A stretch of 37,921 bases of DNA from Bacillota bacterium (GTDB lineage: Bacteria; Bacillota; Clostridia; Oscillospirales; Oscillospiraceae), in assembly GCA_021768085.1 (NCBI GenBank), contig JAETOJ010000036.1:1-37921 (forward strand), written 5' to 3'. Position 1 is the first letter of the stretch, and the number at the start of each line of letters is the position of its first letter. The notes beneath the pieces are model-generated. The model had not been told where the DNA came from. It saw only the letters and a program-made list of their open reading frames with translations, and made no database searches. Shown one piece after another: positions 22,706 to 31,525 of this stretch. The translations under genes and the position numbers were made by a program.

Positions 22706-23310
22706 GAGTGGGGAAAATCATCCTCGCCTCCAAGTCTCCCCGCCGCCGGGAGCTGCTGAAGCAGATGGGCATTGAGGACTTCAAGGTCACCGCCCCCAAC
22801 GTGGACGAGTCCGTGGAACCCGGCCTCCCCCCTGCCGACATTGTGGAGCAGCTGTCCCTGCGTAAGGCCACGGCGGCGGCCAACCGGGCCGGTCCCAACG
22901 ATCTGATCATCGCCGCCGACACGGTGGTGGCCCTGGACGGCAACGTGCTGGGCAAGCCCCGGGACGAGGAGGACGCCTTCGCCATGCTGTCCGCCCTGTC
23001 CGGGCGGGAGCACCACGTCTATACCGGCGTGACGGTACTGCGGGGCGGCGAGCGCGTCACCCGGCACGAGGAGACCGCCGTGGCCTTCCGGGATATAACG
23101 CCGGAGGAGATCCGGGCCTACATCGCCACCGGCGAGCCCATGGACAAGGCGGGGGCCTACGGCATCCAGGGCCTGGGGGCCCTGCTGGTGTCCGGCATCC
23201 GGGGGGACTACTGCAACGTGGTGGGGCTGCCGGTGTTTCGGCTGGGCCGGATGCTGTCCGGCCTGGGGGTCGATTTGCTGGGGCGCAATCAGGAACAGGC
23301 AATGCCGTGA
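22492..23310 (+). CDS. maf: XRE DNA-binding domain fused to Maf pyrophosphatase
   Basis: A 272-residue fusion. Residues 1-66 are a Cro/C1 helix-turn-helix (LKQTEVADAIGVAISTYCSYEYG... VDYLLG-like end TDYLLGVNE). From ~74, KIILASKSPRRRELL starts a complete Maf/YceF domain to the end (NVDESV, LSLRKA, IIAADTVVAL, GKP, GREHHVYTGV, DKAGAYGIQGLGALLV), so the nucleotide pyrophosphatase with dTTP/UTP or modified-nucleotide preference should be active. The AGAGG upstream of 22492 drives the fusion; a GTG at 22708 could also restart Maf alone. Maf affects septum formation in Bacillus. The fusion arises from the inserted cassette. Confidence 0.8.
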   Translation: MEILAQRIKEQRLENKLKQTEVADAIGVAISTYCSYEYGQREPGATAIAKLARLFHVSTDYLLGVNEPAPGGVGKIILASKSPRRRELLKQMGIEDFKVTAPNVDESVEPGLPPADIVEQLSLRKATAAANRAGPNDLIIAADTVVALDGNVLGKPRDEEDAFAMLSALSGREHHVYTGVTVLRGGERVTRHEETAVAFRDITPEEIRAYIATGEPMDKAGAYGIQGLGALLVSGIRGDYCNVVGLPVFRLGRMLSGLGVDLLGRNQEQAMP

Positions 23311-23330
23311 GGCAGTTTTTCGTCTATTCG

Positions 23331-23360
23331 GCTGTTCCCGCCCAACAGGGTGGGAACAGC
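23331..23360 (+). repeat. Inverted repeat between maf and mreC
   Basis: GCTGTTCCC and GGGAACAGC, 9-bp perfect arms with an inner CCC/GGG. It lacks a T-run, so it is a weak terminator or processing site. Confidence 0.45.
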
Positions 23361-23390
23361 GTCAAACTGACCGGATAGGAGCACAGATCC

Positions 23391-24221
23391 ATGAAGCAAT
23401 TCTTTCGTAACAACGGCGGCCTGCTGCTGGTGGCGGCGGTGCTGCTGGCCGGCGTCCTCACGGTGGGGGCGTACATTTTAGGCTACGACCCCTTGTCCGG
23501 GGCGCTGGAGCTGCTGGCCACCCCCTTCCGGGCTGCCTCCTCGGCGGTGACGGGCTGGGCCCAGGAGCAGTATGACAAGTCCTTCCAGTACGAACAGGCC
23601 CAGGCCGAGATCGACGCTTTGCGCCGCCGGGTGGCGGAACTGGAGCAGGACGCCATCGCCGGGCAGGAGGCCGTCCGGGAGAACGAACGGATGCGAGATC
23701 TGCTGGGCCTGGCCGAGCAGCGGCCGGAGCTTCAGTACCGGGACGCGGCGGTGGTGCGCCGGGCCTCGTCCAACTGGACGTCCGATCTGACCATCGACCG
23801 GGGCACCTCCGGCGGGGTGGAGGCCGGGGACTGCGTCATCGACCAGTACGGCCACCTTATCGGTGTGGTGACTCAGGCGGATTTCAACTCCTCCCTGGTG
23901 ACCACCATTCTGGATCCCACCCTGGAGCTGGGGGGCCGGATCGCCCGCACCGACGAGGATGCTATTTTGAAAGGGGACTTCTCCCTCATGCTGGAGGGGC
24001 TGGCCCGGCTGTCCTACCTGCCGGAGGAGGCCCGGCTGGTGACGGGGGATCAGGTGATCACCTCTGGGCTGGGGGGGATGTATCCCCCGGGACTGGCGGT
24101 GGGCACGGTGCGCTCCCTCGTCACCGAGGAGGACGGCCTCACCCGATACGCCCAGGTGGAACCCGCGGCGGACATCAACGGGGTGCAGTACGTGTACGTG
24201 ATTGTGGACTACGGAGCATAA
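23391..24221 (+). CDS. mreC: Rod shape-determining protein MreC
   Basis: A 276-residue protein. An N-terminal membrane helix (residues ~8-30, GGLLLVAAVLLAGVLTVG) leads into a coiled coil (QAQAEIDALRRRVAELEQ) and the beta-rich periplasmic-side domain (RASSNWTSDLTIDRG, VIDQYGHLIGVV, SRLVTGDQVITSGLGGMYPPGLAVG). MreC links the MreB cytoskeleton to cell-wall elongation enzymes. An RBS GATAGGAG precedes the ATG. mreB and mreD are not adjacent: maf lies upstream and mutS downstream, an unusual arrangement. A hairpin follows the stop. Confidence 0.9.
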   Translation: MKQFFRNNGGLLLVAAVLLAGVLTVGAYILGYDPLSGALELLATPFRAASSAVTGWAQEQYDKSFQYEQAQAEIDALRRRVAELEQDAIAGQEAVRENERMRDLLGLAEQRPELQYRDAAVVRRASSNWTSDLTIDRGTSGGVEAGDCVIDQYGHLIGVVTQADFNSSLVTTILDPTLELGGRIARTDEDAILKGDFSLMLEGLARLSYLPEEARLVTGDQVITSGLGGMYPPGLAVGTVRSLVTEEDGLTRYAQVEPAADINGVQYVYVIVDYGA

Positions 24222-24227
24222 ATACAG

Positions 24228-24255
24228 CGCGGCGGAGGGATCCTCCGCCGCGTTT
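24228..24255 (+). terminator. Hairpin after mreC
   Basis: CGCGGCGGAGG / CCTCCGCCGCG with a GAT loop, followed by TTT only. It sits 7 bases past mreC and before mutS, so it may only partly terminate. Confidence 0.6.
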
Positions 24256-24279
24256 CCAGAGAAAGAGAAGGTGATCCCC

Positions 24280-26907
24280 ATGGCGGAAATGACTCCCATG
24301 ATGAAGCAGTATTGGCGGGTGAAGGAGGAGCACCCGGACTGCCTGCTGTTCTTCCGGCTGGGCGACTTTTACGAGATGTTCCACGACGATGCCAAGCTGG
24401 GGGCAGAGGAGCTGGGCCTCACCCTCACCACCCGGGATCGGGGCAAGCCGGAGGAGGATCGGGTGCCCATGTGCGGCGTGCCCTACCACTCCGCCCAGAG
24501 CTACATCGCCCGGCTCATCAAGCGGGGGTACAAGGTGGCCATCTGCGAGCAGATGGAGGATCCCGCCACCGCCAAGGGGCTGGTGGATCGGGACGTGATC
24601 CGCATCGTCACCCCCGGCACCGCCATGGACGACGTGATGCTGGACGAGAGCCGGAACAATTACATCTGCGCCGTCTACCGGGACAGTGCCGGGGCCGCCC
24701 TGGCCCGGTGCGACCTGTCCACGGGGCAGTTCGCCGCCGTTCCCTATCTGGGCAAGGGCTTCCTGCCCCACCTGCTCAACGCCCTGGCGGCCTGCCCCCC
24801 CAGCGAGGCCATTTTGTCCGATGCCGCCGCCTCCGACCCCGACCTGACCACCTTTCTCAAGGAGCGGCTGGGCTGCCTGTGGCAGCAGGGGGAGGAGGTG
24901 CGCTTCCGCCCCGTCCAGGCGGCCCAGGCGTTGGTAGACTGCGGTCTGCGGAAGGAAGATGAGCCCCTGCCAGAGGAGGACGGCCCCCGGCTGTGCCTCC
25001 AGGCGTCCGGGGCGCTGGCAGCCTATCTGGCCGAGACGCAGAAAACCAGCCTGGGCCATCTCAACTCCGCGGCCCCAGAGGGCGGAGCGGAGCAGGACTT
25101 TATGGAGCTGGATCTCACCGCCCGGCGCACCCTGGAGCTCACCGAGACCTTCCGGGGACAGGACAAGAAGGGCTCCCTGCTGTGGGTGCTGGACAAGACC
25201 AAGACCCCCATGGGCCACCGGATGATCCGGGCCTGGATCGAGCAGCCCCTGCTCTCCCCCGCCGCCATCGCCCGGCGGCAGGATCAGGTGGCCGCCCTTT
25301 TAGGCGACGCGGTGGCCCGGGAGGAGCTGATCCGCACCCTCCGCCGGGTGCCCGATCTGGAGCGGCTCATCGGCAAGGTGGTGTACGGCTCCGCCAACGC
25401 CCGGGATATGCTGCTGCTGGGCACAGGGCTTTCGGTGCTGCCCGAGCTGGCGGATCGGGCCCGGGACGCGGCCGCCGCCCTGGAGCCGCTGGCGGAGGGG
25501 CTGGGCGGGCTGGAGGAGCTCCAGGCCCTGCTGCTGTCCGCCATCCGGGAGGACGCGGACGACAACCGCCTGCCCTTCACCATCCGGGAGGGGAACTTCA
25601 TCCGGACGGGCTACAACGCCGAGGTGGACCGGCTGCGGGACATCCTGGATCACGGGGCGGATCTGCTGGCCGCCCTGGAGGGCCGGGAGAAGGAGCGCAC
25701 CGGGATCAAGAGCCTGAAGGTGCGCTATAATAAGGTGTTCGGCTACTACATCGAGGTGTCCAAGAGCTACTACGACCTGGTGCCGGAGGACTACATCCGC
25801 AAGCAGACCCTGGTGAACTGCGAGCGGTTCTTCACCCAGGAGCTGAAGGATCTGGAAAACGAAATTCTCTCCGCCCAGAGCCGGGTCACCGCCCTGGAGT
25901 ACCAGCTGTTCCGGGAGCTGCGTGAGGCCGCCTCCGCCCAGGTGCGCCAGGTGCAGGAGGCCGCGGCCTGCGTGGCCCGGCTGGACGTGCTGGCCTCCTT
26001 CGCCGCCGCCGCGGCCCAGGGGGGGTACTGCCGCCCGGAGGTGGACGCCAGCGGCGTCATCGACATCAAGGAGGGCCGTCACCCGGTGGTGGAGCGGATG
26101 CTGGACGGCTCCCTGTTCGTGCCCAACGACACCCGGATGGACGGGAAGGACAACCGCCTGGCCATCATCACCGGGCCCAACATGGCGGGCAAGTCCACCT
26201 ATATGCGGCAGGTGGCCCTCATCGTGCTCATGGCCCAGATGGGCTCCTTTGTGCCCGCCCGCTCCGCCCGGATCGGGGTGGTGGACCGGGTGTTCACCCG
26301 GATCGGGGCGTCGGACGATCTGGCGGCGGGCCAGTCCACCTTTATGGTGGAGATGACCGAGGTGGCGGCCATGCTCAAAAACGCCACCCCCCACTCCCTG
26401 CTCATTCTGGACGAGATCGGCCGGGGCACCTCCACCTACGACGGTATGTCCATCGCCCGGGCGGTGCTGGAGTACTGCGCGGACAAGAAACGCTTAGGCG
26501 CGAAAACCCTGTTCGCCACCCACTACCACGAGCTCACCGAGGTGGAGCAGTCCATTGAGGGGGTGCGCAACTACCACATCTCCGCCAAAAAGCGGGGGGA
26601 CGGCATCGTGTTCCTGCGGAAAATCGTCCCCGGCGGCGCGGATCAGAGCTACGGCGTGGAGGTGGCCAAGCTGGCCGGGGTGCCGGAGCGGGTGGTGAAC
26701 CGGGCCCGGGAGATCCTGTCGGAGCTGGAGGGGCAGGGCGGCCCCTCCCCCGCCCCGCGGACGGCCCCGGAGCAGCCGGACGGCCAGGTGTCCCTGGGGG
26801 ATATGGCGGGGGCGGCGGTGCTGGACGAGCTGCGCAATACCGCCGTGGAAACCCTGACGCCCATCGAGGCGCTGAACCTGCTGTACCAGTTGAAGCTGAA
26901 GCTGTGA
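24280..26907 (+). CDS. mutS: DNA mismatch repair protein MutS
   Basis: An 875-residue protein of normal length. The ATG at 24280 is chosen for GAGAAGGTGAT upstream; the longer frame starts in the hairpin region. Domain I has the mismatch-binding GDFYEMF (Phe and Glu of the FxE motif), followed by connector, lever and clamp regions. The ABC ATPase has Walker A (TGPNMAGKST) and Walker B (LLILDEIGRGTSTYDG). MutS recognises mismatches and small loops and recruits MutL. mutL is not adjacent. The C-terminal tail (LEGQGGPSPAPRTAPEQ) is the usual linker to the dimerisation helix. Confidence 0.97.
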   Translation: MAEMTPMMKQYWRVKEEHPDCLLFFRLGDFYEMFHDDAKLGAEELGLTLTTRDRGKPEEDRVPMCGVPYHSAQSYIARLIKRGYKVAICEQMEDPATAKGLVDRDVIRIVTPGTAMDDVMLDESRNNYICAVYRDSAGAALARCDLSTGQFAAVPYLGKGFLPHLLNALAACPPSEAILSDAAASDPDLTTFLKERLGCLWQQGEEVRFRPVQAAQALVDCGLRKEDEPLPEEDGPRLCLQASGALAAYLAETQKTSLGHLNSAAPEGGAEQDFMELDLTARRTLELTETFRGQDKKGSLLWVLDKTKTPMGHRMIRAWIEQPLLSPAAIARRQDQVAALLGDAVAREELIRTLRRVPDLERLIGKVVYGSANARDMLLLGTGLSVLPELADRARDAAAALEPLAEGLGGLEELQALLLSAIREDADDNRLPFTIREGNFIRTGYNAEVDRLRDILDHGADLLAALEGREKERTGIKSLKVRYNKVFGYYIEVSKSYYDLVPEDYIRKQTLVNCERFFTQELKDLENEILSAQSRVTALEYQLFRELREAASAQVRQVQEAAACVARLDVLASFAAAAAQGGYCRPEVDASGVIDIKEGRHPVVERMLDGSLFVPNDTRMDGKDNRLAIITGPNMAGKSTYMRQVALIVLMAQMGSFVPARSARIGVVDRVFTRIGASDDLAAGQSTFMVEMTEVAAMLKNATPHSLLILDEIGRGTSTYDGMSIARAVLEYCADKKRLGAKTLFATHYHELTEVEQSIEGVRNYHISAKKRGDGIVFLRKIVPGGADQSYGVEVAKLAGVPERVVNRAREILSELEGQGGPSPAPRTAPEQPDGQVSLGDMAGAAVLDELRNTAVETLTPIEALNLLYQLKLKL

Positions 26908-27060
26908 GAACGGCTCCACCGCCAAGTTGGCGAAATACCTCTCACCTCCCTTGTCACACCCATATTATCATAAATTTGTACCGCGATTGCACCTATATTA
27001 GCGCAAAGATCAGATTATTTTGTGCACATTAATTATTACAGCCCGTTCACAGGGCAAGCG

Positions 27061-27088
27061 AAAAGCCGGGGCACAGGCCCCGGCTTTT
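27061..27088. terminator. Bidirectional terminator between mutS and pepF
   Basis: AAAAGCCGGGGC / GCCCCGGCTTTT, a perfect 12-bp stem with an ACAG loop, serving both convergent genes. It is the clearest element in 26908-27092, which otherwise holds only AT-rich non-coding DNA. Confidence 0.8.
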
Positions 27089-27092
27089 CCTT

Positions 27093-28898
27093 TTATTGTT
27101 CCATTAGAGCTTCCATTTCGTCGATCAGCGTGCCGAACAGATCCAGCGCGTCCTGAACGGGCTGGGGGGAGGCCATGTCCACCCCCGCCCCCCGGAGCAG
27201 GTCGATGGGATCCTGGGAGCAGCCGCCGGACAGGAAACCCAGCATATCCTTCACCGCGGGGGCGCCCTCCTTCAGGATCCGGCGGGACAGGGCGATGGCG
27301 GCGGAGTAGCCGGTGGCGTACTGGTACACGTAGTAGTTATAATAGAAGTGGGGGATGCGGGCCCACTCCAGGGCGATCCGATCGTCGGTCACCATGTCCG
27401 GGCCGAAGTACTTGGCGTTGAGGGCCTTGTACTCCGCGCACAGCAGTTCCGCCGTCAGCGGCGTGCCCTGGGCATTGAGCTCACCCATGCGCAGCTCGAA
27501 CTCGGCGAACATGGTCTGGCGGTACAGGGTGCCCTTGAACTGCTCCAGGAAGTGGTTGAGCAGCCAGGCCCGCTGGGTTTTGTCGGTGGTGCGGGCCAGC
27601 AGGTGCTCCATGAGCAGGGCCTCGTTGCAGGTGGAGGCTACCTCCGCCACGAAGATCACATAGTCCCGGTAGACGATGGGCTGGGTCTTGTTGGACAGGT
27701 AGGAGTGGACAGCGTGGCCCAGCTCGTGGGCCAGGGTGAACATACTGTCCAGGTCGTCCTTGTGGTTGAGCAGGATATAGGGGTGGGTCACCACGCCGCT
27801 CATATAGCCGCCAGAGCGCTTGCCCACGTTCTCGTACACGTCGATCCAGCGGTTGTCCAGGCCCTCCTTGATGATGGCACGGTACTCCTCCCCCATGGGG
27901 GCCAGGGCGTCGTAGACGGTGGATTTGGCCTCCTCAAAGGGGATAACCTTGGACGCGCCCGCCACCATGGGGGCGTAGATGTCGTACATATGCAGCTCGT
28001 CCACGCCCAGCAGCTTTTTGCGCAGGCGGACATAGCGGTGGAGCTTGTCCAGGTTGGCGTTCACCGTGTCCACCAGGCTGCGGTACACCTGGGGCGGCAC
28101 CCGGTTGGAGGCCACGGCGGCGGCCAGAGGGGACTCGTACTTCCGGGCGGCGGAGAAGAAGCGGCGCTTTTTCGCCTCCGCGTCCAGCAAGGCGGCGGCG
28201 GTGTTGCGGAAGCCGCCCAGGGTGTCGTAGTAAGTCTCGTAGGCGGAGCGGCGCAGATCCCGATCCTCGCTCATCTCATAGGGCACGAAGGTGGCGTTGG
28301 ACAGGGGCAGGCGGTTCCCTTCCCCGTCCACCGCGTCGGGGAAGGTGAGATCAGCGTTGGAGAACTTGGAGAACACCTCGTCCGGGGCCTGGGCCATCTC
28401 CCCCGCCGCGGCCAGCAACTTCTCCTCCCCGTCGGACAAGGTGTGCTCCTTCTTGTCCTGTAGGACGGCGAAGTACCGGCGGTACAGCGTCAGATCCGGC
28501 TGGTCGGCGTAGAACCGCTCCAGGGTTTCCTGGGGAATTTTCAGCAGCTCCGGGGTGTCGAAAGCGGTGGCGGAGCTCAGCTCCACCCATAGGGTGCCGC
28601 CCTTGCCCGCCATGGCCTGGTACGTGCCGTTCCGGGTATCCTCGTCCTGACGCAGGCTGGCGTACTGGTAGAGCCGGCTGACTTTCTCCACCGTCTTGTC
28701 GCACAGGGTCAGGTAGTCATAGAGGGTCTGGGCGCTCTCGCCCAACCGTCCGGCATAGCCCGCCAGCACGGGGATGGCGGCCTGAACCTCCTCAAATTCC
28801 GCTTCCCACGCCTGGTCGGTGGGGTAGATATCCGCGGTGTTCCAGGTGTATTCCACCGGAATCTCGGATCGCTGGGGGATTTTCTTCGCTTCTGCCAT
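27093..28898 (-). CDS. pepF: Oligoendopeptidase F
   Basis: A 601-residue M3-family zinc metallopeptidase that cuts oligopeptides of about 7-17 residues in the cytoplasm. The active site HEXXH is LAHELGHAVHS, with a downstream Glu (STCNEALLMEHLL) as third ligand. The length is typical. AGAAGGAGGCCATACACC precedes the ATG. It is likely to recycle signal or nutritional peptides. It stands alone with a terminator at its 3' end and no clear partner upstream. Confidence 0.92.
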   Translation of the reverse strand: MAEAKKIPQRSEIPVEYTWNTADIYPTDQAWEAEFEEVQAAIPVLAGYAGRLGESAQTLYDYLTLCDKTVEKVSRLYQYASLRQDEDTRNGTYQAMAGKGGTLWVELSSATAFDTPELLKIPQETLERFYADQPDLTLYRRYFAVLQDKKEHTLSDGEEKLLAAAGEMAQAPDEVFSKFSNADLTFPDAVDGEGNRLPLSNATFVPYEMSEDRDLRRSAYETYYDTLGGFRNTAAALLDAEAKKRRFFSAARKYESPLAAAVASNRVPPQVYRSLVDTVNANLDKLHRYVRLRKKLLGVDELHMYDIYAPMVAGASKVIPFEEAKSTVYDALAPMGEEYRAIIKEGLDNRWIDVYENVGKRSGGYMSGVVTHPYILLNHKDDLDSMFTLAHELGHAVHSYLSNKTQPIVYRDYVIFVAEVASTCNEALLMEHLLARTTDKTQRAWLLNHFLEQFKGTLYRQTMFAEFELRMGELNAQGTPLTAELLCAEYKALNAKYFGPDMVTDDRIALEWARIPHFYYNYYVYQYATGYSAAIALSRRILKEGAPAVKDMLGFLSGGCSQDPIDLLRGAGVDMASPQPVQDALDLFGTLIDEMEALMEQ

Positions 28899-28966
28899 GG
28901 TGTATGGCCTCCTTCTTGTTCGGTGGGGATATCATACCATATTTAAACAGGGCTTACAAGGGCAGA

Positions 28967-29011
28967 AAACAGCGGGCCCGCCGGGGGAGGATAACTCCCG
29001 GCGGGCCCGCT
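28967..29011 (-). terminator. Terminator of the PadR/DUF4097/PspC operon
   Basis: Almost perfect long stem AGCGGGCCCGCCGGG / CCCGGCGGGCCCGCT, followed on the minus strand by TTTT. It is among the strongest hairpins in the window. Confidence 0.85.
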
Positions 29012-29072
29012 GTGGGGTACGGCGAAGCGGTTTGGGCGATCCGCCCGCCGCGCCTTTTGTCGATCAGCGGGC

Positions 29073-29258
29073 TCAGTACTCCTTGGGCATGATCAGGGCG
29101 GCGATGATATACACCCACAGGGACAGGCCCGCGAAGGCCACCAGCAGAACAGTGGCCACGCGCACAACCGTGGGATCGACATTGAAGTAACGGGCAATGC
29201 CTCCGCACACGCCGCACAGCAGGGCGTCGGGGCCGGTGGTACGACAGAGACGTTTCAT
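29073..29258 (-). CDS. PspC-domain membrane protein
   Basis: A 61-residue protein; start MKRLCRTTGPDALLCG at 29258 (GGAG, nine bases upstream). It has the PspC signature: GVCGGIARYFNVDPTVVRV followed by one or two hydrophobic segments (VATVLLVAFAGLSLWVYIIAALIM). PspC proteins respond to envelope stress and often accompany DUF4097 proteins (compare Bacillus yvlB-yvlC). It is the last gene of a PadR-headed operon, ended by a strong terminator. Confidence 0.9.
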   Translation of the reverse strand: MKRLCRTTGPDALLCGVCGGIARYFNVDPTVVRVATVLLVAFAGLSLWVYIIAALIMPKEY

Positions 29259-29280
29259 AACAATATGCTCCTTTCTCAAT

Positions 29281-29454
29281 TCAGCGCGGCAGCAGGCCGG
29301 GATTGCGCACCGTGGCCCCCGCGTAGGGCAGGACGCCGCTGACTACCCCGCAGCCGTCCAGGGCCCCCTCGTAGAGGGTGGGATCCGGGCATCTGCGGCT
29401 ACAGGAGACGCTGGGGCGGCCAGGGCGTATATCAAATACAGCGAGGTTTTTCAT
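29281..29454 (-). CDS. 57-residue unknown protein in the envelope-stress operon
   Basis: ATG at 29454 with AGGAGGTGCCCATCTG upstream (spacing 9), stop at 29281. The protein starts MKNLAVFDIRP, has Cys in SVSCSRRCPDP and DGCGVV, and ends TVRNPGLLPR. It is hydrophilic with no membrane segment. It lies 15 bases beyond the DUF4097 stop and 22 before the PspC start, so it fits the operon well. Its function is unknown; the three cysteines might bind metal or be lipid-modified, but neither is shown. Confidence 0.55.
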   Translation of the reverse strand: MKNLAVFDIRPGRPSVSCSRRCPDPTLYEGALDGCGVVSGVLPYAGATVRNPGLLPR

Positions 29455-29469
29455 CAGATGGGCACCTCC

Positions 29470-31146
29470 TCAGCGGCGATCCAGCGACACGTCGCCGCTG
29501 ACGCTGGTGACGGAATAGACGGGGTGGTCGCCGGTACAGTCGCCGTAGACGCACATCCCGTTGACGTAGTTGACGGGGAAGGAGCAGGACAGCTCGCCGC
29601 TGACGGTTTTCATCCGCGCCGAGAAGGGCCCCGCGTCGGGAATGCGGGCCTCCACGTCCCCGGACTTGGAGGACAGCTCCATGGCCTCCGGGAAGGTGGA
29701 GACGGCCGCGCTCACATCGCCGCTCATAGAGCCGCACCAGAGGCCGCCCGCCGCGCCGTCCAGCTCGATATCACCGCTGGCGCTCTTGGCGCTGACCCGC
29801 CCAAACTGGCCCCGGAGGGAGATATCGCCACTGGCGGTCTCCGCCCGGAGCTCCGCGCAGGCGCCGGACAGATCCAAGTCGCCGCTGCCGGAGCGGAAGG
29901 AGAACTGCCTGCAGTCCGCCAGGCGGAGGCTGAGATCGCCGCTGCCGGTGGTGACCCTGAGCTGGTCGATGTCCAGCCCGTCCCGGTCGAACTCCACATC
30001 GCCGCTGCCAGTGGTGATGGAGATGGTCTCCCAGCGGCGGCTGGGCAGGTAGAGCTCCACGTCGGCGGAGCCGATGCCCCGGCGGGAGAAGAAGGAGGAG
30101 CTGGCTGTGCGGCCCTCCCGGATGGTGAGCACCCCATCGGCGGAGCAGGTCACGTCCAGGTCGTCTACGTCGCCGTCGATGATCACCCCGGCGTCGGCGG
30201 CCTCGCTGACGTGGATGGTCACGTCCCCCGCCCCGGTGTGCACCTCAATGCCCCGGAGATCCTTCAGGGCGGTGACGGAATAGGAGCCGTCGTCCTGGTG
30301 CTCCATGCGGGAGTCGGAGCCGGTGAACCGGGGCCCCTGGGACTGCCCCCCCTGGTACTCGCCCCACTGGGCGAAGAAGCCGCCCTTGGCCTTGTCGTAG
30401 CCGAAGCCGTAGATGACGTCCTTCTTTTCCTTGGGCCCCGCGCCGGCGAAGAAGCGGCCCTCGTCGGAGTCCAGCTCGGCCTCAAACTCCCAGCCCTTGC
30501 CCTCCTGGGGCGGGACGGGGGGAGTGGGCGGCTCAGGCGGTGTGGGAGGCGTGGGGGGCACCGGTTCGTCCGGCTGGGTGTTGAAGTGGACGCGGACGTG
30601 ATTGTTTTCCTTTTCCACGGTGGTGCGGCGCTGGATGGCGTCCTTGGCCTGCTTCGCCGCCTCCTTCACCTGGTCTATGGCCGTCCGGCAGATCTCGCCC
30701 ACGTTGGCCAGGATGGCGTCCAGGTCGCTCTGGCCGGCGTTGGGGTCGTAGTTGTAGCGCGCGCCGCCCTGCCCGTCCGGCTGGCCCTGGGGGGCGTCCC
30801 CGGCTTCCATCCGGGCCCGCTGGGCCTCCGCCTCAACGCGCTCCGCTTCCGCGGCCAGCCGCTCGGCCTTCAGATCCTCGGGCTCGTTGTCGTTGATGGT
30901 GATGGGCGCTCCGTCCCCGGCGGGCTCCACCCCCAGATAGGCCAGCAGCTCGTCCACATCACCCAAGTCGTCCAGGGCCCGCTGGAAGGCCTCCTCCTCG
31001 GGCACACCCGCGCCGTTCATCTCCAGAAAGCGGCGGTACAGGTTGTCGGACAGCTCCTCGATGAGCTCGTCCTTCTCCTCCGACGCGGGGGCGGCGGTCA
31101 GGCGCGCGGCCACAGCGTCGATCAGCTTTACCTTCATTTCATCCAT
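29470..31146 (-). CDS. DUF4097 beta-helix protein with helical N-terminal domain
   Basis: About 558 residues. The ATG at 31146 (MDEMKVKL) is preferred to 31155 for RBS spacing and overlaps the PadR gene by 8 bases. Residues 1-80 form a HAAS/DUF1700-like helical domain, a Pro-rich linker (PPTPPTPPEPPTPP) follows, then the C-terminal half has at least nine SGD-type repeats every ~20 residues (TGSGDVEF, TGSGDLSL, SGSGDLDL, TASGDISL, SASGDIEL, SMSGDVSA, SKSGDVEA, VSGELSC, SVSGDVSL), which fold as a right-handed beta-helix. No signal peptide is visible. Bacillus relatives (YvlB) belong to an envelope-stress cluster. The precise function is unknown. Confidence 0.8.
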   Translation of the reverse strand: MDEMKVKLIDAVAARLTAAPASEEKDELIEELSDNLYRRFLEMNGAGVPEEEAFQRALDDLGDVDELLAYLGVEPAGDGAPITINDNEPEDLKAERLAAEAERVEAEAQRARMEAGDAPQGQPDGQGGARYNYDPNAGQSDLDAILANVGEICRTAIDQVKEAAKQAKDAIQRRTTVEKENNHVRVHFNTQPDEPVPPTPPTPPEPPTPPVPPQEGKGWEFEAELDSDEGRFFAGAGPKEKKDVIYGFGYDKAKGGFFAQWGEYQGGQSQGPRFTGSDSRMEHQDDGSYSVTALKDLRGIEVHTGAGDVTIHVSEAADAGVIIDGDVDDLDVTCSADGVLTIREGRTASSSFFSRRGIGSADVELYLPSRRWETISITTGSGDVEFDRDGLDIDQLRVTTGSGDLSLRLADCRQFSFRSGSGDLDLSGACAELRAETASGDISLRGQFGRVSAKSASGDIELDGAAGGLWCGSMSGDVSAAVSTFPEAMELSSKSGDVEARIPDAGPFSARMKTVSGELSCSFPVNYVNGMCVYGDCTGDHPVYSVTSVSGDVSLDRR

Positions 31147-31486
31147 GGTGTTCATCCTCCTCCACTGAAATCAGCGCGTCCAAAAGCGCCCTTGTGTTTT
31201 CCCATTCCTGGCGGCTCTCCGCCCAGCGCCTGCGGCCCTCGTCGGTGATGGCGTAGTACCGCCGCCGGGCCCCGGGGCCGTCGTCCCCCCAGTAGGAGGC
31301 GATGAGCCCCCCCTGCTCCAGCCGCTTGAAGGCGGTGTATAGGGTGGCCTCCTTCAGGCCATACTCCCCCTGGGTCAGCTGCTGAATGTTTTTATTGATT
31401 TCATAACCATAGTTGTCCCCGCGCATCAATTGTGCTAAAATAATGGTGTCCGTGTGTCCGCGCAGGGTATCCGCGGAAATTGACAT
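31139..31486 (-). CDS. PadR-family transcriptional regulator
   Basis: A 115-residue protein started at MSISADTLRG (ATG at 31486, GAAGGGAGGACGCC upstream); an open frame extends to 31621 but lies over the promoter. It has the PadR winged helix (HTDTIILAQLMRGDNYGYEI, LTQGEYGLKEATLYTAFKRLEQGGLI, ARRRYYAITDEGRRR) and a C-terminal dimerisation helix. PadR repressors often control efflux or envelope genes and their own promoter. Several GGTATCT-type repeats in its promoter support autoregulation. It heads the operon DUF4097/57-aa/PspC and diverges from the Mrp-like gene. Confidence 0.88.
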   Translation of the reverse strand: MSISADTLRGHTDTIILAQLMRGDNYGYEINKNIQQLTQGEYGLKEATLYTAFKRLEQGGLIASYWGDDGPGARRRYYAITDEGRRRWAESRQEWENTRALLDALISVEEDEHHG

Positions 31487-31525
31487 GGCGTCCTCCCTTC
31501 TGTTGGTTGGCGGTCTGTTGATTGC

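Noticed and set aside
29197-31248. 683-codon plus-strand frame opposite the DUF4097 gene
   Set aside because: Repetitive composition mirrors the SGD repeats on the other strand; no RBS or domain.
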